64,000 nucleotides of DNA from Streptomyces ruber (lineage in GTDB: Bacteria; Actinomycetota; Actinomycetes; Streptomycetales; Streptomycetaceae). Positions 1-8,943 of this stretch are shown here, piece by piece. The stretch is taken from the NCBI RefSeq assembly GCF_014648075.1, contig NZ_BMQK01000010.1, positions 1 to 64,000 on the forward strand, written 5' to 3'. The translations under genes were made by a program, and so were the position numbers. The notes under the pieces are model-generated. The model searched no databases. It was given only the letters and a program-made list of their open reading frames with translations, and was not told the origin of the DNA. Every line of letters begins with the position of its first letter. Within the stretch, counting starts at the first letter, position 1.

Positions 1-1
1 C

Positions 2-109
2 AGCACGTCCCACTACGCCAACCGCGACTACGGCGAACAGCACCGCGTCATGCACCGCATCACCCTCCGCGGGGACACCCCCGTGGGCCCCGTGCCGGCC
101 GCCCGCTGA
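2..109 (+). CDS. C-terminal end of a TauD/TfdA-family dioxygenase (partial)
   Basis: Only the last 35 codons are in the window, read in frame from base 2 to the TGA at 107-109. The residues YGEQHRVMHRITLRGDTPVG resemble the C-terminus of alpha-ketoglutarate-dependent taurine dioxygenase-like enzymes, in which a basic HR-MHR stretch binds 2-oxoglutarate and a final strand carries the RGD/P-G ending. The Fe-binding HxD motif lies outside the window. The substrate cannot be inferred. The family call is by recognition of a short tail and should be treated as moderate. Confidence 0.6.
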   Translation, partial: STSHYANRDYGEQHRVMHRITLRGDTPVGPVPAAR

Positions 110-451
110 CACGCCTCCGCCCCGGTGAAGCGGTCCGGGCGATGGTCCACGCGCGGCGACAGCTCCGTGCCGTCCTGGCGCGCCACCACGGACAGCGGAT
201 GGTGCGTGCCGTCGTGGACCTCGATGTCCCGGACCGACCGGATCACCCTGACCCGGCGCCGCCTCTTCGACCCGCTGGGACCGGCCCTCGGCCTGCGCGA
301 GGTACCACTGGCCACGGAGTCACCGAAGCCGGCACTGGCCATGTTCCGGCATCCGCGCACCGAGCGCTCCCCGGAACGCCAGTGGCCGCGTGAGCGGTTG
401 AGGCGGGTGGCGGCGGAATCGTGAGGCGCGAGCCGGAGCCGCCACCTCGCG
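110..451. other. Stretch without a recognisable gene
   Basis: Several overlapping open frames exist on both strands, but none has a credible start with a ribosome binding site or a family signature. The minus-strand frame through about 120-300 gives arginine-rich text with a short hydrophobic-free segment that I cannot place. It may be decayed coding sequence, as the neighbouring alcohol dehydrogenase at 868 clearly is. Confidence 0.4.
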
Positions 452-580
452 TCAGGCCGCCGCAGCGGCGGCGTGCCGCGAGCGCAGGTAGGTGTACAGC
501 TCCCGCGCGAAGTGCGCGACGATCGCCTCGGCGAACGCCATTCCGACCCGCGCGAGCACGCCCACCACGAAACCGCCCAT
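452..580 (-). CDS. Small hypothetical protein, 42 aa
   Basis: A short gene starting at the ATG at 580 with a GAGGAA ribosome binding site a few bases upstream. It begins MGGFVVGVLARVGMAFAEAI and ends in an alanine run after a basic YLRSRH segment. The first half is hydrophobic and amphipathic, so it could lie on or in the membrane. Small proteins of this style, GF-VGVLARVG followed by an amphipathic helix, occur in streptomycete genomes as far as I recall, but I know of no function. No operon partner is visible. Confidence 0.4.
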   Translation of the reverse strand: MGGFVVGVLARVGMAFAEAIVAHFARELYTYLRSRHAAAAAA

Positions 581-867
581 GGTTCCTCTTCTCCGTTCCG
601 GCTCTCCGGTGCCCGCCTCTCCGGCGGCCCGGGTGCCGCTCGTTTTCCGAATCTCCCTGGGTGATGCCCTCGTAGACGTCCTCGGCACCACCTCCGGGCG
701 ACGAGCGGATGAACAGGCCGGGTGGGCGCGTCGGTCCGGGGCCGGCTCGGACGACTGAAAAGGCCCGCACGTGCCACGCGTCCCCGGAGGTGACCTCGCC
801 GGACCGGTCCGCGACAGCGGACAACGGTGCTGCCGGCTGTGCCCGGCGACAGAATCGAGGTCCGCCC

Positions 868-1190
868 ATGCTCACGGCCATCGCCACGGCGGCCGGCGCG
901 CCGCTCACCGTCACCGAACGCGAGGTATCCGAGCAGGGACGGGCGAGGTCCTCGTCGGGATCACCGCGTGCGGTGTCTGTCACACGGATCTGGATCTGCT
1001 GCGGGGCCACTGGCCCGGCGCCCGTTTCCCGGTCGTGCCCGGACAGAGATCACGGGCGTGGTGGCCGCGGCCGGTCCCGGCGTGTCGTCGACCGTGCCGC
1101 CGCGGACGACGTCGCCGCCGTACGGGGAGGAGGGGAGAGACCGGCTCGCCACCCCACCGCCTGCCTCCCGCACGGCAACCTGTTCCCCAG
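868..1190 (+). pseudogene. Frameshifted zinc-type alcohol dehydrogenase remnant
   Basis: Three reading frames in succession make up the start of a medium-chain, zinc-dependent alcohol dehydrogenase. The first begins at ATG 868 with MLTAIATAAGAPLTVTEREV. The second reads GEVLVGITACGVCHTDLDLL, which contains the catalytic-zinc cysteine motif GVCHTD. The third reads EITGVVAAAGPGV, the normal continuation after the PGHE segment, where the H appears as Q near the second shift. The zinc-binding lobe breaks off at about 1175 and no Rossmann domain follows. Two frameshifts plus loss of the C-terminal two-thirds make it a non-functional relic. Confidence 0.75.
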
Positions 1191-1220
1191 TCACTCAAGC
1201 GGCGCCGGCCCGGCGCGCCG

Positions 1221-1248
1221 CTCGCCGCGGGGACGTACCCGCGGCGAG
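1221..1248 (-). terminator. Hairpin ending the symporter operon
   Basis: A perfect 11-bp inverted repeat (CTCGCCGCGGG / CCCGCGGCGAG) with a six-base loop lies 18 bases after the stop of the minus-strand gene at 1267. There is no clear U-run, as is common for streptomycete terminators. Confidence 0.6.
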
Positions 1249-1266
1249 CCGGCGGGGCCTCCCGGT

Positions 1267-1530
1267 TCAGCGGCCGGTGCCGTCGCCGCCCTCGTCGGGG
1301 CCCGGTGCCGCGTGCTCCGCCGTCAGCGGGCGCAGGCGTGCCCACAGGCCGAAGGCGGCGGCCACCACGAGCAGGGCGATGCCGATCCAGAGGTTCACGC
1401 GCAGCCCGTCGGCCTTGGCGAGGTCGGCCTCGGAGTCGGTGACGCCGACCAGGGTGAGGACGACGCCGTAGAGACCGAGCAGGCCGGCGATGAGGATGCG
1501 CACGTCGAACCCGGCGCGTCGGCTGGTCAT
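1267..1530 (-). CDS. Small two-helix membrane protein of the sugar operon
   Basis: An 87-residue protein with two hydrophobic segments (about residues 11-30 and 47-64) separated by a short polar loop containing DSEADLAK, and a charged, proline-rich tail. It starts at ATG 1530 behind an AAGGAGG ribosome binding site. It is 58 bases downstream of the symporter stop on the same strand, so it is probably the last gene of that operon. I recognise no family. It could be an accessory subunit or simply a membrane protein of unknown function. Confidence 0.65.
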   Translation of the reverse strand: MTSRRAGFDVRILIAGLLGLYGVVLTLVGVTDSEADLAKADGLRVNLWIGIALLVVAAAFGLWARLRPLTAEHAAPGPDEGGDGTGR

Positions 1531-1588
1531 GCGGACCGCCTCCTTCGGACGAGGGGGTGCTGGTGGACGGTACGGGCGGTGCCGGTGC

Positions 1589-3264
1589 TCATACCGCCGT
1601 CACCAGCCAGACGCTCAGGGCGAGGGTGCAGACGAGGACGACGGAGCCGAGCACCACCGGGGAGCGCCACCAGGGCTGGCGCCGCCCCGCCTCGTGGGCG
1701 TCCGGCGAGTCGGGGTCGGGCAGGCCCCACACCAGGCCGCGCAGTTCGGACTCCGGCTTGGGCCGGGTGAACAGGGTGACGGCGACGGTGACGATCACGT
1801 CCACGACGAACGCGAAGCCGGCCCCGTAGAAGTTGGCCATCTGGGCGTTCATCTCGGCGCTCATGTCGCCGCCCGGGTAGAAGAACGCGAGGTGGCCCGC
1901 GGTGAAGTGGGCGGCGGCCGCGGCGGCGGTGCCCGAGAGCATGCCCCAGAAGCCGGCCCACGGTGTCACCCGCCGCCAGAACATCGCCAGCAGGAAGGTG
2001 GCGAACAGGGGCGAGTTGAAGAACGAGAACAACATCTGCAGGTAGTTCTGGATGTTGCTGTAGTTCGAGGCGATGAAGGCCGTACCGACCGAGAGGGCGA
2101 TGGCGGCGACCGTCGCGACGCGGCCCGCGTTCAGGTAGTAGCGGTCGCTGCGGCCCTTGACGACGTACGGCCGCCAGATGTCGTACGTGAACACGGTGTT
2201 GAAGCCGGAGATGTTGGCGGCCATGCCCGCCATGAACGCCGCGAGGAGGCCGGTGAGGGCGATGCCGAGGACGCCGTTGGGCAGGTAGCGCTGCATCAGT
2301 TCGGGGATGACGTCGTTGTACGTCGGTCCGCCGTCCTGTCCCAGCTGGGGGATCAGCAGCAGGGCGGCCATGCCGGGCACCACGGTGACCAGCGGCAGCA
2401 GCATCTTGGGGAAGGCCGCGATGATGGGGGTGCGGCGGGCGGCGTTGAGGTCCTTGGCCGCGAGCGAGCGCTGCACCTCGGCGAAGTTGGTGGTCCAGTA
2501 GCCGAAGGCGAGGACGAAGCCCTCGCCCATGGCGAGGCCGATCCAGTCGCCGAGCGGGTTGGACCACCCGCCGACCTCCGTGCCCTGCCAGGTCTTGAGC
2601 AGGTTGTCGTCGATGCCGGCGATGCCGTCGCGCAGTCCGTCGAAGCCGCCGACCATGTGCAGCGCGATCCACACGATCGGGACGAGTCCGGCGAGGATGA
2701 CGAAGAACTGCAGCACCTCGCCGTAGATCGCGCCGGCCAGTCCGCCGAGCGTGATGTAGACGAGGACGAAGACGGCCGACAGGACGATGGACAGCCACAG
2801 CGGCCAGCCGATCAGCAGCTTGATGATCAGCGCGAGCGCGAAGAGGTTGACACCGGCCAGCATCACCTGGGCGACCGCGAAGACGACGCTGTTGAGCAGG
2901 TGGGTCTGGCTGTTGAAGCGGCGCCGCAGGTACTCGGAGACGCTGTGCACGCGCGAGGAGTAGTAGAACGGCATCATCACGACGCCGAGGAACACCATCG
3001 CGGGGATCGCGCCCAGCCAGTAGAAGTGGACGGCGGCCGCGCCGTACTGGGCGCCGTTGGCCGCGCCGCCGATGATCTCCAGCGCGCCGAGGTTGGCGGA
3101 GATGAACGCCAGGCCCGTGATCCAGGCAGGCATGGAGCGGCCCGCGAGGAAGAAGTCGCCGCTGGTGGTGACGGCGCGCTTGGTGTAGACGCCGATCGCG
3201 ATGATGGCGGCGAAGTAGACGGCGAGCAGGAACCAGTCGACGAGGTCGAGGTCCAGGGTGCCGG

Positions 3265-3268
<4 letters not shown>
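1589..3268 (-). CDS. Sodium:solute symporter (SSS/SGLT family)
   Basis: A 559-residue polytopic membrane protein of the LeuT-fold sodium/solute symporter family, expected to import a sugar or related solute with Na+. The N-terminus has the usual first helix and a GDFFLAGRSMPAW segment. The middle carries TGLLAAFMAGMAANISGFNT, corresponding to the sodium-site helix 8 region of SGLT-type carriers, and about fourteen hydrophobic segments can be counted. The GTG start at 3268 has a GGAGG site and overlaps the TGA of the upstream kinase by four bases (GTGA), which indicates translational coupling. The neighbouring epimerase and kinase suggest a ketohexose substrate. This is inference from context. 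Confidence 0.9.
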
Positions 3269-3933
<665 letters not shown>

Positions 3934-4015
3934 GGTGGGCGTGCTTCTTCGTGGTCGTGGCCGTGGGCCGTGCGGACGGCCGCGCCGGCCGGTGGTGGGA
4001 GGCGGCGCGGACCGG

Positions 4016-4918
4016 TCAGCCGGCCAGGCCCGCGCGTGCCGCCTTCAGCTGGCCGGCCATGAAGGAGCGGGCGTGGGCGGCCAGGTCGGGCCCGTCGGAC
4101 CACAGGTTGCGCCACACGGCCAGGTCGTTGGAGAGACCGGGGGCGACGACGGCCGAGGAGAAGGACTCGAAGGTGATCGGGCCGGTGTAGCCGATGGTGC
4201 CGAGCGCGTGGAAGAACTGCTGGAAGTCGATGGTGCCGGAACCGAGGTAGCCGCGGTGCGAGTCGCCGACGTGGACGTAGCCGAGGCGGTCGCCGCAGTC
4301 GAGGACGGGGCGGGTGAAGTCCTGCTCCTCGATGTTCATGTGGTAGGTGTCCAGGTGGACCTTGACGTTGTCCGCGCCGACCTCGTCGATCAGGTCGAGG
4401 GCCTGGCGGGCGGTGTTGACCAGGTTGGACTCGTAGCGGTTGACGACCTCCATGCCGAGGGTGATGCCGCGGTCGGCGGCCTGTGCGGCGAGCCGCCGCA
4501 GCGCCCGCACCGCGTGCTCGCGGCCGCGCGCGGTCGGCGGGCCCGCGTACTTGCCGAGGGCGCTGTACAGCACGCCGCAGAAGTAGCCCGCGCCGAGGTC
4601 GCCGGCCAGGTGGAGGGCGCGGCTGAGCAGTTCCTCGCCGCGCCGGGCCGTGTCCGGGTCGTCGGAGGAGACGTCGGCGTCGAAGGCGAGGCCGCGCGAG
4701 CAGGCGACGTCCAGACCGTGTTCGGCGAGGGCGGCGCGAGTGGCCCGGACGTCGACCACGTCCATGTCGTGCAGGGAGATCTCGACCAGGTCGTACCCGG
4801 CGGCCCTGCTCTGCCGGGCGGCGAGCCGGGCGCCTTCCGGGGTCCAGTCGCCGGTCCACACGAGGGCGTGCACGCCGAGGGGGTTGTCCGGGGTCTGCGG
4901 AGTGGTGGTGCTGCTCAT
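4016..4918 (-). CDS. Sugar 3-epimerase/isomerase of the tagatose/psicose epimerase family
   Basis: A TIM-barrel protein of about 300 residues, AP-endonuclease-2 fold. The metal-ligand and catalytic positions typical of D-tagatose/D-psicose 3-epimerases are readable. EVVNRYESN supplies the first glutamate, HLDTYHMNIEE the aspartate and histidine, GYVHVGDSHRG the second histidine, and ITFESFSS the final catalytic glutamate. It would interconvert ketohexoses at C3. I chose the ATG at 4918 (MSSTTTPQ), because the longer frame adds a basic leader without a ribosome binding site. It is first in the operon with the kinase and symporter and is divergent from a ROK regulator, so the three probably form a rare-ketose uptake and catabolic route. 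Confidence 0.85.
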   Translation of the reverse strand: MSSTTTPQTPDNPLGVHALVWTGDWTPEGARLAARQSRAAGYDLVEISLHDMDVVDVRATRAALAEHGLDVACSRGLAFDADVSSDDPDTARRGEELLSRALHLAGDLGAGYFCGVLYSALGKYAGPPTARGREHAVRALRRLAAQAADRGITLGMEVVNRYESNLVNTARQALDLIDEVGADNVKVHLDTYHMNIEEQDFTRPVLDCGDRLGYVHVGDSHRGYLGSGTIDFQQFFHALGTIGYTGPITFESFSSAVVAPGLSNDLAVWRNLWSDGPDLAAHARSFMAGQLKAARAGLAG

Positions 4919-4950
4919 GGAACGCTTCTTCCTCACCATCGAGTGCTTTC

Positions 4951-4991
4951 TTGCTTCACTATGCAACAACTTCTGCGTAGCAGTAAAGCAA
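4951..4991. promoter_or_regulatory. Candidate ROK operator between divergent sugar genes
   Basis: An imperfect dyad in the AT-richer divergent promoter region. The left half TTGCTTCACTATGC (4951-4964) is mirrored by GCGTAGCAGTAAAGCAA (4975-4991). Its position between the epimerase operon and the ROK gene makes it a natural binding site for that repressor. Function is inferred from location and symmetry only. Confidence 0.45.
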
Positions 4992-5110
4992 AAGATGCCG
5001 TCGCCTCCCGCAGATGGCGCGGTAAGGTAAGGGCGCCGCCCCTGGCGAACCCGGAGGGACGGCCACGCGTCACCCGTCAGCAGGAGTCGGTCAGGAGGCA
5101 GGAAGGCCCG

Positions 5111-6325
5111 GTGTCACCGAACGCGCGCATCCCCGAGGGCGCCCCTCACCCCACCGGCCCCGGCGCCGTACTGGACCTGATCCGCAGCGGACGGGCCACG
5201 ACCCGCGCCGAGCTGATGGCCGCCACCGGCCTGTCCCGTTCGACCATGGCCACCCGCCTCGAGGCGCTGACCGAGGCGGGCTACGTGGAGGAGGCCGGCA
5301 CCGGAGGCGCCACGGGGGGCCGCCGCGCGCAGTCCTTCCGGCTGCGCCGGGACGGCGGCGTGCTGCTCGTCGCCGACATCGGCGGCGCCCATGTCCGCAC
5401 CGCCGTGACCGACCTGGCCGGCCGCGTCCTCGACGGCCGCGAGCGCACCGACGACGTCGGGCTCGGACCGGCCCCGGTCCTGGACCGCGTCGCGGACGAC
5501 TTCCGCGACCTGCTCGCCGCCGCCGGGCACACCGCCGACCGGGTGCGCGGCATCGGCATCGGTGTGCCGGGGCCGGTGGAGGCGGAGACCGGCCGCATCG
5601 TCAGTCCCCCGATCATGACCGGCTGGGACGGCTACCGCGTCCCCGACTACTTCGCCGGCCGCTACGACTGCCCCGTCCTCACCGACAACGACACCAACCT
5701 GATGGCGCTCGGCGAGTACCGCACCGCCCACGCCGGCGAGGAACACCTCGTCTTCATCAAACTGGGCACCGGCATCGGCGCGGGACTGGTGCTCGGCCGC
5801 CGGCTGCACCGCGGTGCCGGCGGCGCGGCCGGCGACATCGGGCACAGCCCCGCCCCCGGCGTCGACGAGAACGCCCCCGACGCGCTCGTGTGCCGCTGCG
5901 GGCTCACCGGCTGCCTGGAGGCCTACGCCTCCGGCTGGGCCCTCGTCCGCGACCTGCGGGAACTGGGCCACCGGGTCGACACGACCGCCGGGGTCGTGAG
6001 CCTGATCCGGGACGGGCACCCGGACGCCGTCCGCCTCGTGCGGCAGTCCGGCCGGCTCATCGGCCGCGCCCTGGCCGACACCGTGAGCCTCCTCAACCCC
6101 TCCAGTCTCGTCATCGGCGGCGAACTGGCCTACGCCGGCGACCACCTGCTGGCCGGCGTCCGCGAGATCACCTACCGCCGCTCCCTGCCCCTGGCCACCC
6201 GCGAACTCACCGTCACCACCTCCCGCCTCCGGTCCCGCGCGGGTACGGTCGGCGCGGCCGGCGCGGTCACGGACGTGCTCTACGCACCCGCCACGGTCGA
6301 CGCGGCGCTGTCCCGCAACCCGTAG
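5111..6325 (+). CDS. ROK-family transcriptional repressor
   Basis: A 404-residue protein with an N-terminal winged helix (RAELMAATGLSRSTMATRLEAL, about residues 35-60) joined to a sugar-kinase-like ROK domain. The ROK part shows VADIGGAHVRTAVTDLAG (phosphate 1), GIGIGVPGPVE, LTDNDTNLMALGEY, and the cysteine-type zinc motif CRCGLTGCLEAYAS. The DNA-binding domain makes it a repressor rather than a free glucokinase. The GTG start at 5111 follows an AGGAAGG ribosome binding site. It is divergent from the epimerase-kinase-symporter operon, so it probably controls that operon in response to the sugar or its phosphate. Confidence 0.9.
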   Translation: MSPNARIPEGAPHPTGPGAVLDLIRSGRATTRAELMAATGLSRSTMATRLEALTEAGYVEEAGTGGATGGRRAQSFRLRRDGGVLLVADIGGAHVRTAVTDLAGRVLDGRERTDDVGLGPAPVLDRVADDFRDLLAAAGHTADRVRGIGIGVPGPVEAETGRIVSPPIMTGWDGYRVPDYFAGRYDCPVLTDNDTNLMALGEYRTAHAGEEHLVFIKLGTGIGAGLVLGRRLHRGAGGAAGDIGHSPAPGVDENAPDALVCRCGLTGCLEAYASGWALVRDLRELGHRVDTTAGVVSLIRDGHPDAVRLVRQSGRLIGRALADTVSLLNPSSLVIGGELAYAGDHLLAGVREITYRRSLPLATRELTVTTSRLRSRAGTVGAAGAVTDVLYAPATVDAALSRNP

Positions 6326-6594
6326 GGGGCACCCCGCCCACCCGCCGGACCGGGCCGGGCACCGCGACGGTTGCCCGCCTGCTCCGCGGCGTCGGCGGCG
6401 CGGACGAGGAGGAACGAGCCGAGGGGGACGAACCGGTACGGCCGGGCCGCCGGAGCAGCGCTCGCAGCGGGTGGTCACCGGGAGACGGCGGACCGTCGGG
6501 CGCGGGCGGGGGCCCGGGCCTCCTGTGGCTGCGGGCGAAGCCGGTCGGGCTGTGTACAGCAGGCGTTCCACGGTGGCCCGGGGATGCCACGCGC

Positions 6595-7782
6595 TCAGCG
6601 GCCCGCGGAGGCCGCCGGGCGCGGGGGGACGAGCTGTTCGAGGAGGTCGGCGGCGGCGTGCCGGCCGCCCGCGGCGCGCAGCGACCTGCCGATGGCCGCC
6701 GCGGCGGTACGGTGCCCGCCGGCGTCGTCCAGGATCGTGGTCAGCGCCTCGGCGAGCCCGGCCGCGTCCACCCGCCCGAAGCGCACCCGGACGCCGGCGC
6801 CCGCCTCGACCACCTGGCGGGCCACGATCGGCTGGTCGTCGCGGATCGGGGCGAGGACCATCGGCAGCCCGTGCCAGAGGCTCTCGCAGACGGTGTTGTG
6901 ACCGCCGTGGCCGATCACCGCCCGCGCACGGCCGAGGAGTTGGATCTGAGGCACGTACGGGCGGACCAGGACGCCGGCCGGCGGGGCGGTGAGGTGGCCG
7001 CCGGGGTCCGCGACGACGCCCTGCACACGGTCGGCGAGCAGGGCGAGCGCCTTCGCGGCCTCGTGGAGGAAGCGGGCTCCGGCGTCGGTGTTGGCGGTGC
7101 CGAGCGAGACGAGGACCAGCTCGCGGGAGGGGTCCAGGGTGTCCCAGGGGAAGCCGGTGTCCCGCGGCCGGTCGGTGACGACCGGGCCGACCAGGTGCAC
7201 CCGGTCCGAGGGCAGGGGCGCGTCGCCGAGGAGCTCCCGGCCGGTGAAGGCCAGGGTGCCGTACGGGGAGAAGCGCGGATCGTACGCGGCGGCCGGGTCC
7301 CCTGTCGCCTCCCGCAGCGAGGTCAGCCGGCCGGTCAGCCAGGCGGCCACCTTGGGCAGTCCGTCCAGCGGGCCGACGAGCTCCGCCGAGGTGCTGGCCG
7401 AGGTGAGGTACGGCACGCCGAGGCGTTCGCAGACCAGGGCGCCGGCCACCGCGTGCTGGTCGGTGACGACGGCGTCCGGGCGGAAGGCCCGCACCGCGTC
7501 CTCCACGGCGGGCGCCATCGCCTCGGCGAGCGGGACGAGGAAGTCCTCCCAGAGGAAACGGAAGGCGGCCGGTCCCGTCAGGCCCGGCGGGCGGACCGGG
7601 GCGCCGGTCCCGGGCAGGGCGGCCGGGTGGACCGCGGCGGCGGGCCCGGCCACGGCGCGGACGCGGTCGGCGCACCCGCACCACAGGGTCTCGTGGCCGC
7701 GCCGGGTCAGCTCGGCCGCCACTCCGACCAGCGGGCCGATGTGCCCGGTCAGGGGCGGGACGACGAGCAGGAAGCGGCTCAT
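6595..7782 (-). CDS. Macrolide-type glycosyltransferase (GT1 family)
   Basis: A 395-residue GT-B glycosyltransferase. The N-terminus FLLVVPPLTGHIGPLVGVA is the acceptor-domain glycine-rich start with the catalytic-type histidine. The C-terminal half has VLVSLGTANTD and the nucleotide-sugar motif GHGGHNTVCESLWHGLPMV followed by APIRDDQP. MGT-like enzymes transfer sugars from NDP donors to small hydrophobic acceptors. The start at 7782 overlaps the stop of the alpha/beta hydrolase by four bases, which ties it to the PUFA-like synthase operon. I infer that it glycosylates the lipid or polyketide made there. No sugar-nucleotide biosynthesis genes are next to it. Confidence 0.9.
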   Translation of the reverse strand: MSRFLLVVPPLTGHIGPLVGVAAELTRRGHETLWCGCADRVRAVAGPAAAVHPAALPGTGAPVRPPGLTGPAAFRFLWEDFLVPLAEAMAPAVEDAVRAFRPDAVVTDQHAVAGALVCERLGVPYLTSASTSAELVGPLDGLPKVAAWLTGRLTSLREATGDPAAAYDPRFSPYGTLAFTGRELLGDAPLPSDRVHLVGPVVTDRPRDTGFPWDTLDPSRELVLVSLGTANTDAGARFLHEAAKALALLADRVQGVVADPGGHLTAPPAGVLVRPYVPQIQLLGRARAVIGHGGHNTVCESLWHGLPMVLAPIRDDQPIVARQVVEAGAGVRVRFGRVDAAGLAEALTTILDDAGGHRTAAAAIGRSLRAAGGRHAAADLLEQLVPPRPAASAGR

Positions 7783-8612
7783 CCCACCGCCCCGGCCGGG
7801 GTGCGGGACCGGCGCGCGTGGTGCTCGCGCACCCAGTCCAGGACGAGGTCGCGGATGCGGGCGGGCTGCTCGACGAGGACCGAGTGGCCCTGGCCGGGAA
7901 GGACCGCGGTGCGGCACTCCGTCAGCCTGGCCTCCAGCTCCGGCGCCTGGGCGGCGAGTCCCGAGTCGCCGCCGAAGAGGGCGAACAGCGGGCGGCGCAG
8001 CGCCGACAGGTCGTCCGCGATGAGCCGCCCCGCCGGGACGTCCTCGGCCAGCGTGGTGGTCGCGAGGATGCGTCCCGCCGCACGGGAGAGACGGGCGGTG
8101 TGCGCCCCGTGGCGCTCCCTGATCCAGTCGATGGCCTCCTCGTGGACCAGCTCGCGGCGGGCGTGCGCGAGGCCGTCCCCGATGCGGCCGGCCCACGCGG
8201 CCACCGGCGGCTCCCCCTCGATCATGGTGACGGTGGCGGTGCGGCCCGGGTGCCAGGCGGCGAACCCCGCGGCGACGGTGCCGCCGAAGGAGTTGCCGGC
8301 CAGGTGCACCGGGCGGTGCTCGCCGAGGCCGTCCAGGAGCAGTGCCAGGTCCTCGACGAAGTTCTCCAGGCGGTAGCCGGTGGCGGGCCGGTCGGTGCGG
8401 CCGTGCCCGCGCAGGTCGTACATCACCGTGTCCATGCCCGCCGCGGAGAGCGCGGGGCCCAGGGTGAAGTAGTGACTGGCGAGGGAGTCGGTGAGCAGGC
8501 CGTGCACGAGGACGACCACCGGGGGTTCGCCCTCGGGGACCGCGCCGCCCACCGCGCCCGCGGCCAGCTGCTGCACGTGGGTGGTGATGTCGCCGGTGCG
8601 TATCTTCGCCAT
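7779..8612 (-). CDS. Alpha/beta-fold hydrolase
   Basis: A 277-residue alpha/beta hydrolase with VVVLVHGLLTDS (oxyanion region), YDLRGHGRTD, the nucleophile elbow GNSFGG (Ser near residue 106), and a C-terminal GQGHSVLVEQPA supplying the catalytic histidine. It is cytoplasmic, with no signal peptide. It lies between the free ACP and the glycosyltransferase in a tightly packed operon. A thioesterase-like role releasing the chain from the ACP is the simplest reading, since neither giant synthase has a thioesterase domain. Ester hydrolysis or cyclisation is also possible. Confidence 0.85.
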   Translation of the reverse strand: MAKIRTGDITTHVQQLAAGAVGGAVPEGEPPVVVLVHGLLTDSLASHYFTLGPALSAAGMDTVMYDLRGHGRTDRPATGYRLENFVEDLALLLDGLGEHRPVHLAGNSFGGTVAAGFAAWHPGRTATVTMIEGEPPVAAWAGRIGDGLAHARRELVHEEAIDWIRERHGAHTARLSRAAGRILATTTLAEDVPAGRLIADDLSALRRPLFALFGGDSGLAAQAPELEARLTECRTAVLPGQGHSVLVEQPARIRDLVLDWVREHHARRSRTPAGAVG

Positions 8613-8616
8613 CCGC

Positions 8617-8943
8617 TCAGCCCTCCGCGGCGGTCGCGCGGAGCGAGGCGGTGACGTGGTCGGCGAGCTGTCCCACGGTCAGCGCGATGATCTCGTCGAG
8701 TTCCAGGTCCGCGATGAAGAGGGCGAGGTTGACGCGGTCTCCGTAGATTTCGCGCAGGGTGCCCGAGAGGGTGACCAGGTCGATGCTCTCCAGCTCCAGC
8801 TCGTCGTGGAAGAGGGTGTCGCGGCCGATCTCGGCGTCCTCGAGGCCCGCGTCGGGCAGCTCGCGCAGCACCGTGACGATCCGCGCGAGCACGGTGTTCC
8901 CGTCGGCGTCGCGGGGCGTGGTGGTCGTCGCCTCAGTGGTCAT
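8617..8943 (-). CDS. Acyl carrier protein
   Basis: A 108-residue carrier protein. The phosphopantetheine attachment motif is ELELESIDLVTLSG, with the serine near residue 54, inside a four-helix ACP pattern. The N-terminal twenty residues are a flexible threonine-rich leader. Its ATG at 8943 overlaps the end of the KS-AT-DH-PPTase gene (ATGA), so the two are probably translationally coupled. The PPTase domain of that neighbour could activate it. It is a second carrier in addition to the ACP domain inside the larger synthase and might receive the finished chain. Confidence 0.9.
   Translation of the reverse strand: MTTEATTTTPRDADGNTVLARIVTVLRELPDAGLEDAEIGRDTLFHDELELESIDLVTLSGTLREIYGDRVNLALFIADLELDEIIALTVGQLADHVTASLRATAAEG

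Noticed and set aside
28..777. 249-residue minus-strand frame at the left edge
   Set aside because: It overlaps the plus-strand dioxygenase tail, has arginine-rich shadow composition and no family motif or ribosome binding site.
709..1770. Long plus-strand frame spanning the alcohol dehydrogenase relic and the membrane protein gene
   Set aside because: It only passes through one of the three frames of the relic and then runs antisense to a credible gene.
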